From the NCBI GenBank assembly GCA_035041965.1, contig JAPYMA010001212.1, positions 16,855-80,854 on the forward strand: a DNA stretch of 64,000 nucleotides, in the 5' to 3' direction. Positions 52,457 through 63,742 of this stretch are shown here, piece after piece; the stretch's first letter is position 1, and every line of letters begins with the position of its first letter. The DNA is from Anisakis pegreffii. Its lineage: Eukaryota; Nematoda; Chromadorea; Rhabditida; Anisakidae. A model generated the notes under the pieces. It did no database searches and was not told where the DNA came from. It saw nothing but the letters and a program-made list of their open reading frames with translations. The position numbers were made by a program, and so were the translations under genes.

Positions 52457-54687
52457 GTACACTGATAATCAGTAAGCAAAAAGGCTCGAGAAAGCTTCTA
52501 AAAGAGGAACACAATGCAATAAATAATGGAAGCGATGAGTGACGTCCGTAGCTAACAGAAATTTGAAGCAATTTAAATTGTGAAATGAGTTAAAATAATT
52601 TTGTGATTCTTAAACGTGCAAAATGGCATTTCTTATTCGAATAAGTCACTGATTATGAGTTAGCAAAAATATTCCCGACTTGATTCTTCCAGTACCAATA
52701 TATTAGTTTGTATGTGGAAGGCTGATTGTACGAAACGGAACTTATCAAGTGTGGTGATTTATTGAGGAAATATTCCGTTATATTGCTTCAGTTTCCGTCA
52801 AAACATTCAAATTATCTGACGTTTCTGCTTGATTATAAGCAAATTATAAGCAATGATTAATGCTCTGACTGTCATGTGGCTAAACATTTCAAGATGAATG
52901 ACTAATCGAACGACAATGAACAATCCGTGTATGTAACACTTTCCAAAAGGATCAACAAATTCATTTATTTAATTTCTCTCAACTGTTCAAACAACTCTCC
53001 TTGCATGCATGCAGCAGTCTAAGGCGATACCAATATGAATCGAGCAAAAAGGTCATCCAGATTTTAGGCTTAATATCCTGATTGTATGTTAAAGGGTTTC
53101 GTGCAAGCAGTCTTTGCTCCGAGCCATTCACTCCGATCATTCAACGGCAACATACCTTCTTCCATCAATTTGATGCTGTCTGTAAATGAGTGTAAAATTT
53201 CCATGTCCAAATGATGGTTTTGATTTGTGCTCGATTATAAAACCTGAACTGTCGAGACGTGATATAATCAGAGGCAAACATGAGCTTTGTATTTTCGAAT
53301 TTTGATGCTAGCAACACAACACAATAAAGCCGGTTTTGCTGTCTCTTTACATTGACACATTTTTGTTTTCATGCAACATGAAGTGATCACGTCGCTAGTT
53401 CCTCTCTCCTCAGGTGCTTCTTCGTTTACAGTCACAAATCGATGACTTACGATCATGCTATCGCAACCCGTAGGCAACACAAATAACAACAGCTTAGTTA
53501 ATTTCAGTCCAAAATTCCATTCCGATTAATATTCCATTTGTGATTTCAATCGCAACTGAAGTTTTCTAGTCACTGTTTTGTCTCGTTCAAGAGACACAGT
53601 TTGTGTTTTGTTCAGAGCACTTCCAGTAATTGATCAGTCAATCAACATTGATTCAAATCATGTGGAACAGCAGTCATTTTTACACTGAATAAAACGAAAA
53701 CAGGTAAACTCAATGTCATCATTGTTTTTAGTTGTGGCAGTGTCTTTCCCAAAATGGCTTTTCGAGGACGTAGATAAGTTCATATCACAAACTCGTCGAT
53801 ATTCGGAGATTTTGAATATCAAGAAGAGAATCCTCGGATCGTGAAATTGCTAAAAATAAATTTGTGATCATAATGAAGGTATTGCCGCTGTAATGTTCCT
53901 GCAATGCACACCGACCTTTTGGAATCTGAATTTATACGAGTAAATGCCTTAACTTTGTCGAGCTTTCGACAAGATTCTGCACAGATAAATAGATGCTTGT
54001 TGATCAAGATTGAACGCATGATCGATCGACATCAATGCATCGATACCATTGTAATATTTTCGAGCATGCTGAAAGTGTTATTGATTTGCTGTTACCAAAA
54101 TCAGCAGCAGCAGCGCACATTATATTTTCTCATTTGCAATTGAACTCATCAATCAACAATTACGATTGTGTTTGTTGTCGATGACTCTTCATTGACTTCT
54201 GCAATACCATTTGTATTCGCTCAAAATTTGCCATTTGCATGCAAAGTTTCAATCGGTGAATTTCTTTCGCATCATAATCACGCACTTAATTTATTCATGC
54301 TTCTTCACTGGGAAGTTTCTCATCATCGATGAGCGTTCATCGGAAATTCATTGCTTGCTATAACTGCGTGTGATAACATTTCTCGCATTTATGTGCACCA
54401 TTTTCGATTGTTCAAGTTACGTATCTTGCATCTCGATATTTATTGTATGTGTTGATATGACATGAATGTGTATTCGAAGTTGAAATAGCGTCAACTTCAT
54501 CATGCTGAAGGATACGAATGAGATATGTTCGCTGTGTATACGGCTGGCTCATTCATGTTTGCACGTTTTATAATAATCGCCAGTAATCGCACTCAGCCGA
54601 TAGCGATTCAGTTGAGAGCGATTATCAAGGATTATCGTGCAACATGCAAATTCATTGAGTGAGAATTAACGCCATCAGATCAACGCT
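52457..54687. other. Intergenic between two secreted-protein genes
   Basis: AT-rich with only short frames. A donor-like GATC|gtaagt near 53.45 kb (minus) has no usable start or acceptor upstream. Confidence 0.5.
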
Positions 54688-54705
54688 TTTGAATTTCAGA
54701 AAGCG
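54688..54705 (+). promoter_or_regulatory. Likely spliced-leader acceptor before the mucin-like gene
   Basis: TTGAATTTCAG is a typical nematode 3' splice site, six bases before the ATG, with no in-frame coding upstream. This fits trans-splicing of a leader, though a short 5' untranslated exon upstream could also explain it. Confidence 0.45.
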
Positions 54706-57315
54706 ATGCGCTCGTCCCAGTCACTACTGCTTCTTCTCGTCACCCTAACAGCGAATCACCCATCAATTCAAGCATATCCACAATCGAAGACAACAACGAC
54801 ACAGTCACTAGCATCACCGACACCAACAACAACTGCAAAAGCAATCGAAGCTTCACGAACAGAGAACTCAACTCGAGGTTGAGTCTTCTTTTAAATGTAG
54901 TTTTGCCTTGGCATATTAATGTTGCGATTCCACCTGGTTTTATTACTACTGCTTGGTTTGTGCTTGCATTTGTCATAAACTCTATCGTTAAGTTTAGATT
55001 TTCAACAAGCCTCACATGGGTCATCATCATCATAGTTTGTCATTATACATCAGTCGTTTACATCGGTCCTTTGAAACTTTTTATGTGCATCACCCCTTTT
55101 TCCCGTTTAGGACGCATTATAACTTGAAGACACTTTAGAATTTGGGTTTCAGAAGTAGCAGTAGTGACAACAGAAGCTGCAAAATCAAATTCATCGATGA
55201 ACGAAGATTCCGGAAAGGATTCCGATAACAAGCCGGGCTGGGACGAACAAGACGATGACGAAGACTACAGCGATCAGTTCAACTGGGAATGTGGCACGGA
55301 CTATTTCACGAAATTGGTCAGCGAATCAACAATTGATCGAGACTGCCCAGAACTTAAAGGTTCCAATCCTCCTGCTCGTATTTGTTCTCCTCTATGACCA
55401 TCTCATAGCTACAACTTTCAGTTTCAGCTTCATTCACAACTGTCTCAGTGTCTCAACAGTATGGAAATAATTGGCATTCGTGTTTTTATTACGTGGAGAG
55501 GGGAGCAATTTTCATCCCTGGAAACCAAACATCTCTTCGAAACATATTTGATGTGTGTGAAAAACACTGATCACCTTGTTGATTGAGTGTTCAGCTGTTC
55601 GTTGCATCGAAATTGTCCCAAATCAAATTGAAATGTTTGCAATGCCAATGCGAAAATGAAGACAAAATAAAATCGCAATATTTGCGCAATTGATGAGCGA
55701 GAGTGTGAAAGTTTGCGGGGGTGTGAAAAAATTCATGCAAAACTAATCACCAACGTAACAGCATGATTCAAGCGAATGGAATGCTTCATGAGCAATATCG
55801 TTTATTTTGCCTACTCATCGGTTGGCATCGGGAGTTAATGCAAATATTGCAATGTAAGCAGATTTTCAGTGATCATTAATAGTTGCTGTTTGGCGCATGA
55901 TGATTGCTATGATAAGCAGTTGGGTCGAACGTTTTGCGATGATACTTTTTGCGCATGCCTTGACGTGAGTTGTTTGAGTTAGCATCACAGTTTTTCATTA
56001 CATCAAACATCAATACCTTCGACAAATCTATACCTCCTGCTAGAGGCTGAATTTAGAATTCTTCATGAATTATTGACGCGGTGTTATAAAATCGGAAAAA
56101 CCGTGTAACGTTTCCAGATTGTTGAATTTATAAGTCAACCCAGTTGCACATACACACACATTTCTCATGCTGCTTAACGTTGAGATCAATTTTCCAGAAC
56201 GTTACCCAACCGAGCGCTGTTTGTAGCAAGGAAGATTCACCGACATTCTGTGAGCTTGTCAGGCACTTTGGTGAAGCACCCTATAACGCATCGGCGACAA
56301 CACCAGCAACTACTTCAACAACAGCCAAGACCACGATCGAGTAAAGAACCTATTATCACTTCATATTTGCTTTGAGAGCCCAGTCTGTCCAACTCGTCTG
56401 AATTCTCATATGAGCACCGTTTAATCTCAAAACCACATTTGTATACATACAATTAGTGTGAGTCTAATTATACTTGACGGTTCAGGCTTCGATAAAGTCG
56501 GCGATTAGATGAGAGCGTATCAGTAGTCTGTTTAATGTGAGAATTGCTCACTTAATGTGAACTCGTTGCAGCGAACAATGTAACACGACCGTTCATTCGC
56601 AAACAGAACCGATGAGGTCAACAACTCACCCAGTAACTAGACCTTCGCCAAAGAAGGTCGTTATCTCAGCCACAACCAAGCAACAATCTAGTCGGAGAAC
56701 GGCCACACAGAAACCGAAGCAATCTCATCAAACCATCGCATCGACAATGGTGAAAATAAGCACTCAAAAGCCACAACAGTCCGCGCATTCCACTCGTCCT
56801 ACACCAAAACTTCTCCGGAGGTTCGTTCAAACTTCAAATCTGACTTTTACAATGTTAACAAGGTGTAATTGAATGCTGAAGAAGCAAGATCTTCAATACA
56901 AATGGCTTTCCCGATTCTTTTGAGGTAATGAACGTGAAGGAGACTATAATTTCGTGATGAATAGTTGCTGTTGTTGGGTGGATTTGGTGTGCAGTTGATA
57001 CTTGCTTGTCGTGTCCTGAAAAGCTTAATTGAGTGCTATCACTCTATCGAGTTGCATACTGAAATATCGTGATACATTCGAAGGTTACCATTGCTCATCA
57101 TATGGTACCTAATGTGAATGATAAACGCTGTGGTTGTATTCAATTCAGCGTTGTGATGAACAATGCTCAAAAACGTTTTCGATCATTCTATTCATTCTCC
57201 GAAGAAACAGTTTTCATTCATTCTTTTGTGCGACGTTAGCTTATGGAAGCAAAACGTCTGAGTCATAAATATTTTAACTGTGCACTTTTTTAGCACCACC
57301 ACGATAAAACCGTAA
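54706..57315 (+). CDS. Secreted Thr/Ser/Pro-rich mucin-like protein with cysteines
   Basis: Exons: 54706-54877, 55153-55359, 55428-55552 (tentative), 56198-56340, 56572-56820, 57294-57315; all phases agree and give 305 residues. The ATG is six bases after GAATTTCAG, a likely trans-splice site. Residues 1-23 form a signal peptide (MRSSQSLLLLLVTLTANHP...). Next come a Thr/Ser-rich stretch, an acidic block (WDEQDDDEDYSDQFNWECGT), a Cys-bearing middle with several N-glycosylation sites, then two Thr/Pro/Lys-rich mucin-like tails ending in a short basic exon and TAA. The third exon is needed to connect phase 1 to phase 0 and reads NNWHSCFYYVERGAIFIPGN; its pattern faintly recalls a Kunitz half-domain, but cysteine spacing is incomplete, so I do not assign it. 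A surface-coat or secreted glycoprotein role is inference. Confidence 0.65.
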
Positions 57316-58473
57316 AACGAAACGGTTCCCGAGCGATCCGAAGTATCGACTGAAATAAAATCTTCTACCAGAAACGACGAAAATGTCATGTAGCCAAATT
57401 ACAACCTCGATAATGTCACTGGAGTTTCTGATCGGAAAATTCATCTCGTTTAATTCTTCTACAAATTAATAATCTTCTGGAGTGTGAAACATCCCCTAGG
57501 CATGTTCAAGATGCCACTGATGTGCAAGTCTTATCTAACTATTAATCTCTTTAACTATCATTGATATCATCTTATCTGCGTTATTATAATTAGTCTCTCA
57601 ATCCTCTGCTCTCAGCTGTATATTAAAATTCCACCACATCATCATGAAATGCATGATCTCTTCATTGTAACGTTCCTATATCACCATTTTTGTCATCCTC
57701 ATGTTTTCACTAAGTTCAGAAGAATCCGTAAATAATTAATCAAATTCTCTATTGTTGGATAGGATTTACGAGTTTATCCTTCAGGTGTTCAAATTCAAAA
57801 CGTAATTGACGCCAAGTACATATTCAAATGAATCCCAAATTAAGCGATGAAACAGAAATTTTCCAGTGTTTTTTTACCAATCCATCGCTTTTCCATCCAT
57901 TCATCTCATCGTTGTACACATTCGTCAAGCGATCACCTTACCTCTGCACATCTTGCAATTATTTATTCGTTCGTTCACAAACATTCTCATGTTCCGTTTA
58001 TTTTTGGCCGAAGGCTATTGGATATTTAGCGATCGAAACGTATGCGTCGTTTAGTATTTGTTCATTTTTTTTGCGATTAATTTTTATTTGAATTGTTCAT
58101 GAATTTGATTCATCGCGATTTTATTTCGTTTTATTTGGTTTGCATCGATTATTTGTTTGCTCGATTGTCATCGTAAATGTCTGATCGTTATATTTGTCTA
58201 ATAATTGCGATTGTGTGGTGTATTTCGATTGTGAATTGATGTGCTGCTGCCTTATGATCAATTATTCGAACGATTCTCGAAAGAAATATCGTGCATAAAA
58301 TGTTCACCAATGAAACACCACCGTTTTTTGTGATCGAGCACATGGAAGGAACGTGATGGTGATCTAATTTATTCGGTATTTGCATTAATCACACTTCATT
58401 GCTTTGAGTCATGATTCATACAAATATTAGACAAGTGAATTTTTATATTGTGTCGAGGCAATTATCAATTTAC

Positions 58474-59489
58474 TCATTGTTCCTTCTGAGCCAGCATATT
58501 CAACTGGGATTCGTTAACACATAAAGCATTATTTAACTACTTCTCATCGGACATCCGTGTATGCTCAGAGCAATCTCATCTTGTACTGAGTCATCATATG
58601 TGCTCATCATATGAATGACTCGGCAATGTTATCAACACAAATATACCTTCGAGCAAATTTTCTCAGCAGTTTGATGCTCTTTCAGCCACGAAACAAGTTT
58701 CTGTAGTTGACTTGTGGTGAACTTTCTACATAAAGCACTCAAGATGAATCCATCGCTAACGAATGAATCGCATGTGCCTGCGATTGCCTAAAAGATAAAA
58801 TACTGCACTAAATTCATTTCAGATAAGCTTGATTTCGTTTTTAAATGAGCCCATGAAATGATGGTCAAATCTCATTAATTGTCAAGGAACTGGCTTGTGC
58901 GACAGACTGGAATACTGTTGAACTGTATCAACAACTTTTCGAAGGAGTTAACGGCAATTGATGATTTAGAGTTAGAAATTTGGATGTCGGAACATAGCCG
59001 AATGAATGAAGAAAATATTTGTGTGCATCAAAAGTTCACGCAGAGCTGCGTAGACGTGTGTTCGAAACTCTAAAGAATAAGTTGAAGCAAATCAAGAGAA
59101 TTTAGCGTAATAAATGATAAACTTACAATATCTGTAGGCAGAGTCTTCTCGGTGACAATATGAGCTAGCTTCTTCACAAACTTGAGGCATGTTGAACACA
59201 CGAAACCAGGTGGAGCATCGGTCGATAGAACGATCTCGTCGAATGACGGTGACGGTGTGATGTCAGACAGATGCTTTGGTTGCGGTTTCCTTATGTTGTT
59301 TGCCTGTGGCCTTGGAGACGGTGTTGCTTTACCCCTTAGACTACCACCACCTTTCGATCGTGACGTCGAGTCGCTCTCAGATGTTGGATTGCTATCATCA
59401 TCGTCATCGTCACCATCCAGCCTAATCACACCTGCGTTGATCAACACCAAACAACTGATCAGCAAGAAGACAATAATTGATCGACACAT
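58474..59489 (-). CDS. Saposin-B-like secreted protein with acidic N-terminal extension
   Basis: Exons: 59489-59127, 58787-58647, 58503-58474; 177 residues, phase 0 throughout. ATG follows GATTTTAG by two bases (likely trans-splice site). A signal peptide (IIVFLLISCLVLINAG) precedes an Asp run and a Ser/Thr/Pro/Lys-rich linker to about residue 95. The saposin-type domain follows: Cys98-x2-Cys101, Cys127, Cys141, Cys166, with CSTCLKFVKKLAHIV, DSFVSDGFILSALCRKF and QLQKLVSWLKEHQTAEKICS. Spacing matches the family (x2, about 25, 13, 24). Saposin-like proteins bind or disrupt lipids; in nematodes they include secreted antimicrobial caenopores. The last exon (LNMLAQKEQ, stop) places Leu at position 172 where the sixth cysteine is expected, and its acceptor (ATCCCAG) is weak, so the true 3' exon may differ. 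Confidence 0.7.
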
Positions 59490-59504
59490 CTCTAAAATCA
59501 GGCA
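59490..59504 (-). promoter_or_regulatory. Likely spliced-leader acceptor before the saposin-like gene
   Basis: On the minus strand GCCTGATTTTAG is followed by AG and the ATG, so the splice site is two bases from the start. Confidence 0.45.
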
Positions 59505-59509
59505 TTCAT

Positions 59510-61658
59510 GAATTTAAAGCAGAACGCTTCGAAGAATTTATAAATGATTTATTGCGAAATGTGAGAAGAACAGATGCTAGACGATCTGATTCAGGAACTG
59601 AAGAGTTTTACTTTAATAGATGCCTGCCTGGAAAAATTTCAACGGAACAATTTTCAATGTGAGACCCATTCAAATTTTCATAATATTGAAACATATTGAC
59701 AGTTTTCATCAGCTAATTCTTAGTGCAGATAGATCACCGTTCGAATCGCACACAAAACCGAACATATTCCCTCAGTTTTGCAGTGAATTCAAGTTATCTT
59801 CAACAAGACACAAGGAAACATCTTCTTTGTGCAAATATCGGTTTGTTAAATGAAATGCTCAAAAGGTTTCTTCATCACATCCTCCTCCCACAACAACAAA
59901 AACATCAAAAGCAATGAAGCAGAGACGTTTGCATCATTATAAGGCTACAATAGCTAATTGTATGCGATCTTATCGATCAACAAAACATCAATGGGAATTT
60001 GAACGGAAGTGAAATTCAAAAAGGAACAAAAAATCACAGCTGATACGAAATAAGGAGTGCAAAACACAGTAAAGATGACGACAAGGTGAAATCAAGATCG
60101 CGTAATGATTAAATGATGAACTCAACCGAAATAAAAATTCGCTCTCCTCTCAAAAACACCAAAACTAACTGTGAGTAACACAGCGTTGTGTTGCTAAGCT
60201 ACTGTTGAAGATACTCGTCACACTTCAACCCAAACTGTTGATGTTATTTGTTAAGTAATCAACAAAAATGACACGAGCGAAAACGTGTTTCAGAAGTATC
60301 TTTTTCCAAAAGAAAAAGTATTGGTTGCTCAATTGCTCATACACGCACACGCATCATCATCATCATCACCATCGAAACTTATTGTCGAATTTAAACTCTG
60401 ATTTTTCCTTTTCATTTTTCTTCTCTCTCCCTGTTAACACACTCGGAATAAATGTTTGAAATGATTTCATTGAATTCCCTTTCATTAGCAAGTGTTTTTT
60501 TAAATTTTTTAGATGGGTTGTGCTACTAAAGTCTATTCAAATGAACATTCAGAATGCTTGATGTTGATGTTATTGACGACAGCATGTACAGCAGGTTTAT
60601 ACAACACAAAATCATATGATCGTTACAGTAAGAACACTGATCTGATCGTGATAACGATAGCATTATCATTATCATAACAACATTGTGTGGTATCATAAAA
60701 GTGTTCAGTGATTAAATACTTGAAATTGAGGTTTCTTCATATAGACAGAGCAGATGTTTGTCTTAAAAGTCAGTTGCTATCTTAAGGTGACGGGTTCATA
60801 GATTAGTTTTTGAAAACAAATGAAGTCATTCATCAATTGTGAACATAGTCAAACATCGTTCCTTAATTGCAGTAGTTTTGTGATGATTTAATCGATAACA
60901 ATGAACGCTTCAGCTCGATATTATTTTCATTCATGCTGAAAATTTATTTCATAGAATTGGATCATTAGTCATCTCATGAATAAAAAACATCACAAATTTG
61001 TTGGTGTCATAAAAATGTCCTAAAATGATCCCATGAAATCATTTTTAAAATATTAGCTTGTAGAAATCATTAATGCTTATCACGAATTCGTGAATTTTGG
61101 CAGCTGCTTCGCTCTTTTTTCATAGCTATTTCGGTGGCATTTCATCGTATTTTTGAACGTTTGGCAAGATCACTTTGTATTGAAATCACAGTAAGTCATA
61201 ACGAAAACAACAGTGTCTTGTTAATTGCACTTGATGACAATACTAACAAGAATAATGAGGGTAATAACAATAATACTGACGATAATAATAATAGCAATAA
61301 TGTTAAATCATACAATGTGATGATCATACAGTTACAGAACGTTTGATTTGATTCAATTGCATTCCTAGATTGGATTCAGTTTTATTTCGCATCAGCATCA
61401 AAGCAGAAAGGAAGCAGCTGATAAAAGCTTAAACAGATTTTCTAATCTGGAACGGTAATCAACTAATCTGTCCTCTTGTCAACAATCTTGAGTCACTGCA
61501 GTTATCGACTCCTTATTTAGTAGCAATGCAGTGCTGATCGTTTAAGAAGTACATGCCAACGATAAAAGATGAGAGAACACAAGAATTGTTTAGCGATATC
61601 ATTATCAAAATATAATACAGATCACGGTTCAGATCATTGACGATGCGATACAATCTCT
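59510..61658. other. Intergenic
   Basis: AT-rich, with the ATC repeat at 60.35 kb and an Asn-rich open frame at 61.13-61.35 kb made by AAT/AAC repeats; no gene supported. Confidence 0.5.
60352..60370. repeat. ATC triplet repeat
   Basis: Six CAT/ATC units in intergenic sequence. Confidence 0.75.
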
Positions 61659-62652
61659 CTATAAAACCACTTCATTGCAAAGATGCGTGAAACAGCAACA
61701 CTTTCGTTCACCATCCTCAGTCCAACAACGTGGTCCTCGATCGCGATCGCAATGATAATCGCATCCTCCTGTCAGGAATTCACCGTCCGCACTCAACGAT
61801 ATCAAGCATCCAGCTCCATTCGTTTCACACGACACCCTAAACAAATATTCAATAAGCTGCCACGAATAACCTTCAAAACTGCTTAAATCTACTTGATGAA
61901 CTTCCTGTTGAATAGCGGTTAAATTCATCTGTTTGAAAAGGAACAATATGCTATCGTTGTAACGCTTTCTTTTGTGATAATTCTGGCGAAAAAAACACGC
62001 ATCAACTCTTAGCTATTCCTCAATGACCAGCAAGTATTTTCAGTGTTCATGGTCAAACCATCGCAACTTTCGAAAACTATTTATTCGGTTCTGTTTTGCA
62101 TCGATGCCAGCAGCCAAATGAATCAGATTATTTGTCTGGCTAATCGAGAAGTATTATGAAAGTATTATGAAAGAATTAAAAAGTATTAAAGTATTAAAAA
62201 TATTAAAGTAAGTATTAAAAGTATTAAACTCGACAAGTATTATGAATTCAACAAACGCTACAATTCAAAAGATCAGCATTTTAAACTGTCATTATAATCA
62301 AACCATTCAAATCAACGCAATTTGATAAAGTCATACGGAAGTGTTCAATAGGTATTTCAAAGTAGTAACATTAATTAGAACAATATGCTCATTTGAACGG
62401 CTGTTGACTTTGCAAAATAAGTGATCTGAATGAATTCCGTTAATAGGTAGCGCTTGAACCGATGATCAAAATGGTGATTGTTTATCAATTTTGAATAAAG
62501 TTTCACACGGAGCATTAACTTTGTCAGTATCATTACCTGTGTCGTTCACCGTATTCTGCATATCGATAGCATTCTACCTTCCGGCTGGACACGACGTGCA
62601 TGATGAGCGCGAGCCAAAAAAATACCATGAATACTTTGCCAAGCAGTGACAT
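61659..62652 (-). CDS. Small secreted ten-cysteine protein, Ly6/ET-module type
   Basis: Two exons, 62652-62537 and 61836-61659, joined in phase 2 (CACAG|gtaatg; TTGTTTAG acceptor), give 97 residues. The signal peptide is MSLLGKVFMVFFWLALIMHV. Mature cysteines are at 28, 42, 49, 64, 68, 76, 85, 86, 87 and 92, with CETNGAGC, GGCDYHCD, RCW and a C-terminal CCCFTHLCN. The terminal CC-x4-CN and the Cys-Glu-Thr motif are typical of nematode three-finger/Ly6-like or ET-module proteins, usually secreted or surface-bound binding proteins; no GPI-type hydrophobic tail follows, so a secreted form is likely. Family placement is by motif only. Confidence 0.75.
62150..62243. repeat. AGTATTA-type tandem repeat
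   Basis: Irregular tandem copies of AGTATTATGAA/AGTATTAAA, upstream of nothing recognisable and within the intron of the ten-cysteine gene. Confidence 0.8.
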
Positions 62653-62859
62653 ATCGCTACTCTGTCTTGAACCTGAAGCGAATATTCTCTGCTAGTCGTG
62701 CATCGATTCGAGATGGAATCACTGGGTAAATTTCCTAGAATCAGACATGTCCTAGATGTCCTAGGAAAATGTCCTAGAAGCCATTACCTTCTTCGATGGT
62801 TCGGCAGTCCGCATTACCTCAGCCCTCCTTCAACAATGTTACTATTTCCACGCATAATT

Positions 62860-62958
62860 TCAGAAGGAATTTCCCGACCCCCTTCAATATCCCCCAAACA
62901 ACCTAAATTACCCAAAAATGGGCAATTTCCCATCCCATCCCCTTTACGGAGATCCCTG
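62860..62958 (-). mobile_element. Related repeat end with the same palindrome
   Basis: The plus strand contains AAATTACCCAAAAATGGGCA and ends at GATCCCTG (minus: CAGGGATCTCCG). Order and spacing of palindrome, C/G-rich spacer and terminus match the copy at 10.1 kb, so both probably belong to one non-autonomous family. TCCTAG repeats at 62.74-62.78 kb may lie within it. Confidence 0.4.
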
Positions 62959-63742
62959 ATGTAGAGGCTCCAACAAGAACATAAGATAATTTACTGAAGT
63001 GATATACATCTATCATGTTAAGAAATACTGACTCAAAACTAATAAATGATAACTGGAATTTATAACAGACTATCAAAATTACCACTGTCCAATAGCGATT
63101 CATTTTAACATTACTAATGAATGAAGTTTCTATCGAAGAAATTATCCAAAGTGATCGAATCGATACCCACAACAAAGTTATGAGGAACATATCATAATAA
63201 AGAATTCGAAAGGTGAATTAAAGTAAAACTGAATCCTTTTTGATGAGTGAAATAGTGTGAACAACTGACGTAACCACCATTCAGGAAGTGTTTCGCGTCA
63301 TCATCACAATAATGACAAAGCTAAATGAAACCCCCCATGACAGCGATCCAACAAAATTGTTGAGCGAATGCTTCGCCTTTTATGCGTGCTGATAAGACAC
63401 TGATAAAATGCCGATAACACAACGATAAGGTGTCTGATAATGTCACGTGATAAGCAGCAGTCATAATATTTTTATCATCATCTTAGAGCACATTATTTCA
63501 CAAAAACCACATCTGTTAAAGTTAGAGATATTTATTAGTTGGAGATATTTCAGCTCCACTTCAAATGTCAACGACTATATTCATTCGCTTTCTTGAGAAG
63601 CGATTCCCAAATGACAAGACAATGCCAAAGAGGGGTGCGACAGAACAGTACTGACGTGAAATTTAATGCCTTCGCAAGGTTATCCTAAGGAAAGTAGAAC
63701 AACACAATGATGCATATGTCATGAAGTGTTCGAATATTCACT

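Noticed and set aside
53268..53489. Cys-rich 73-codon minus frame
   Set aside because: No ATG with signal peptide in frame, no acceptor upstream, and a strong donor in the middle would cut it.
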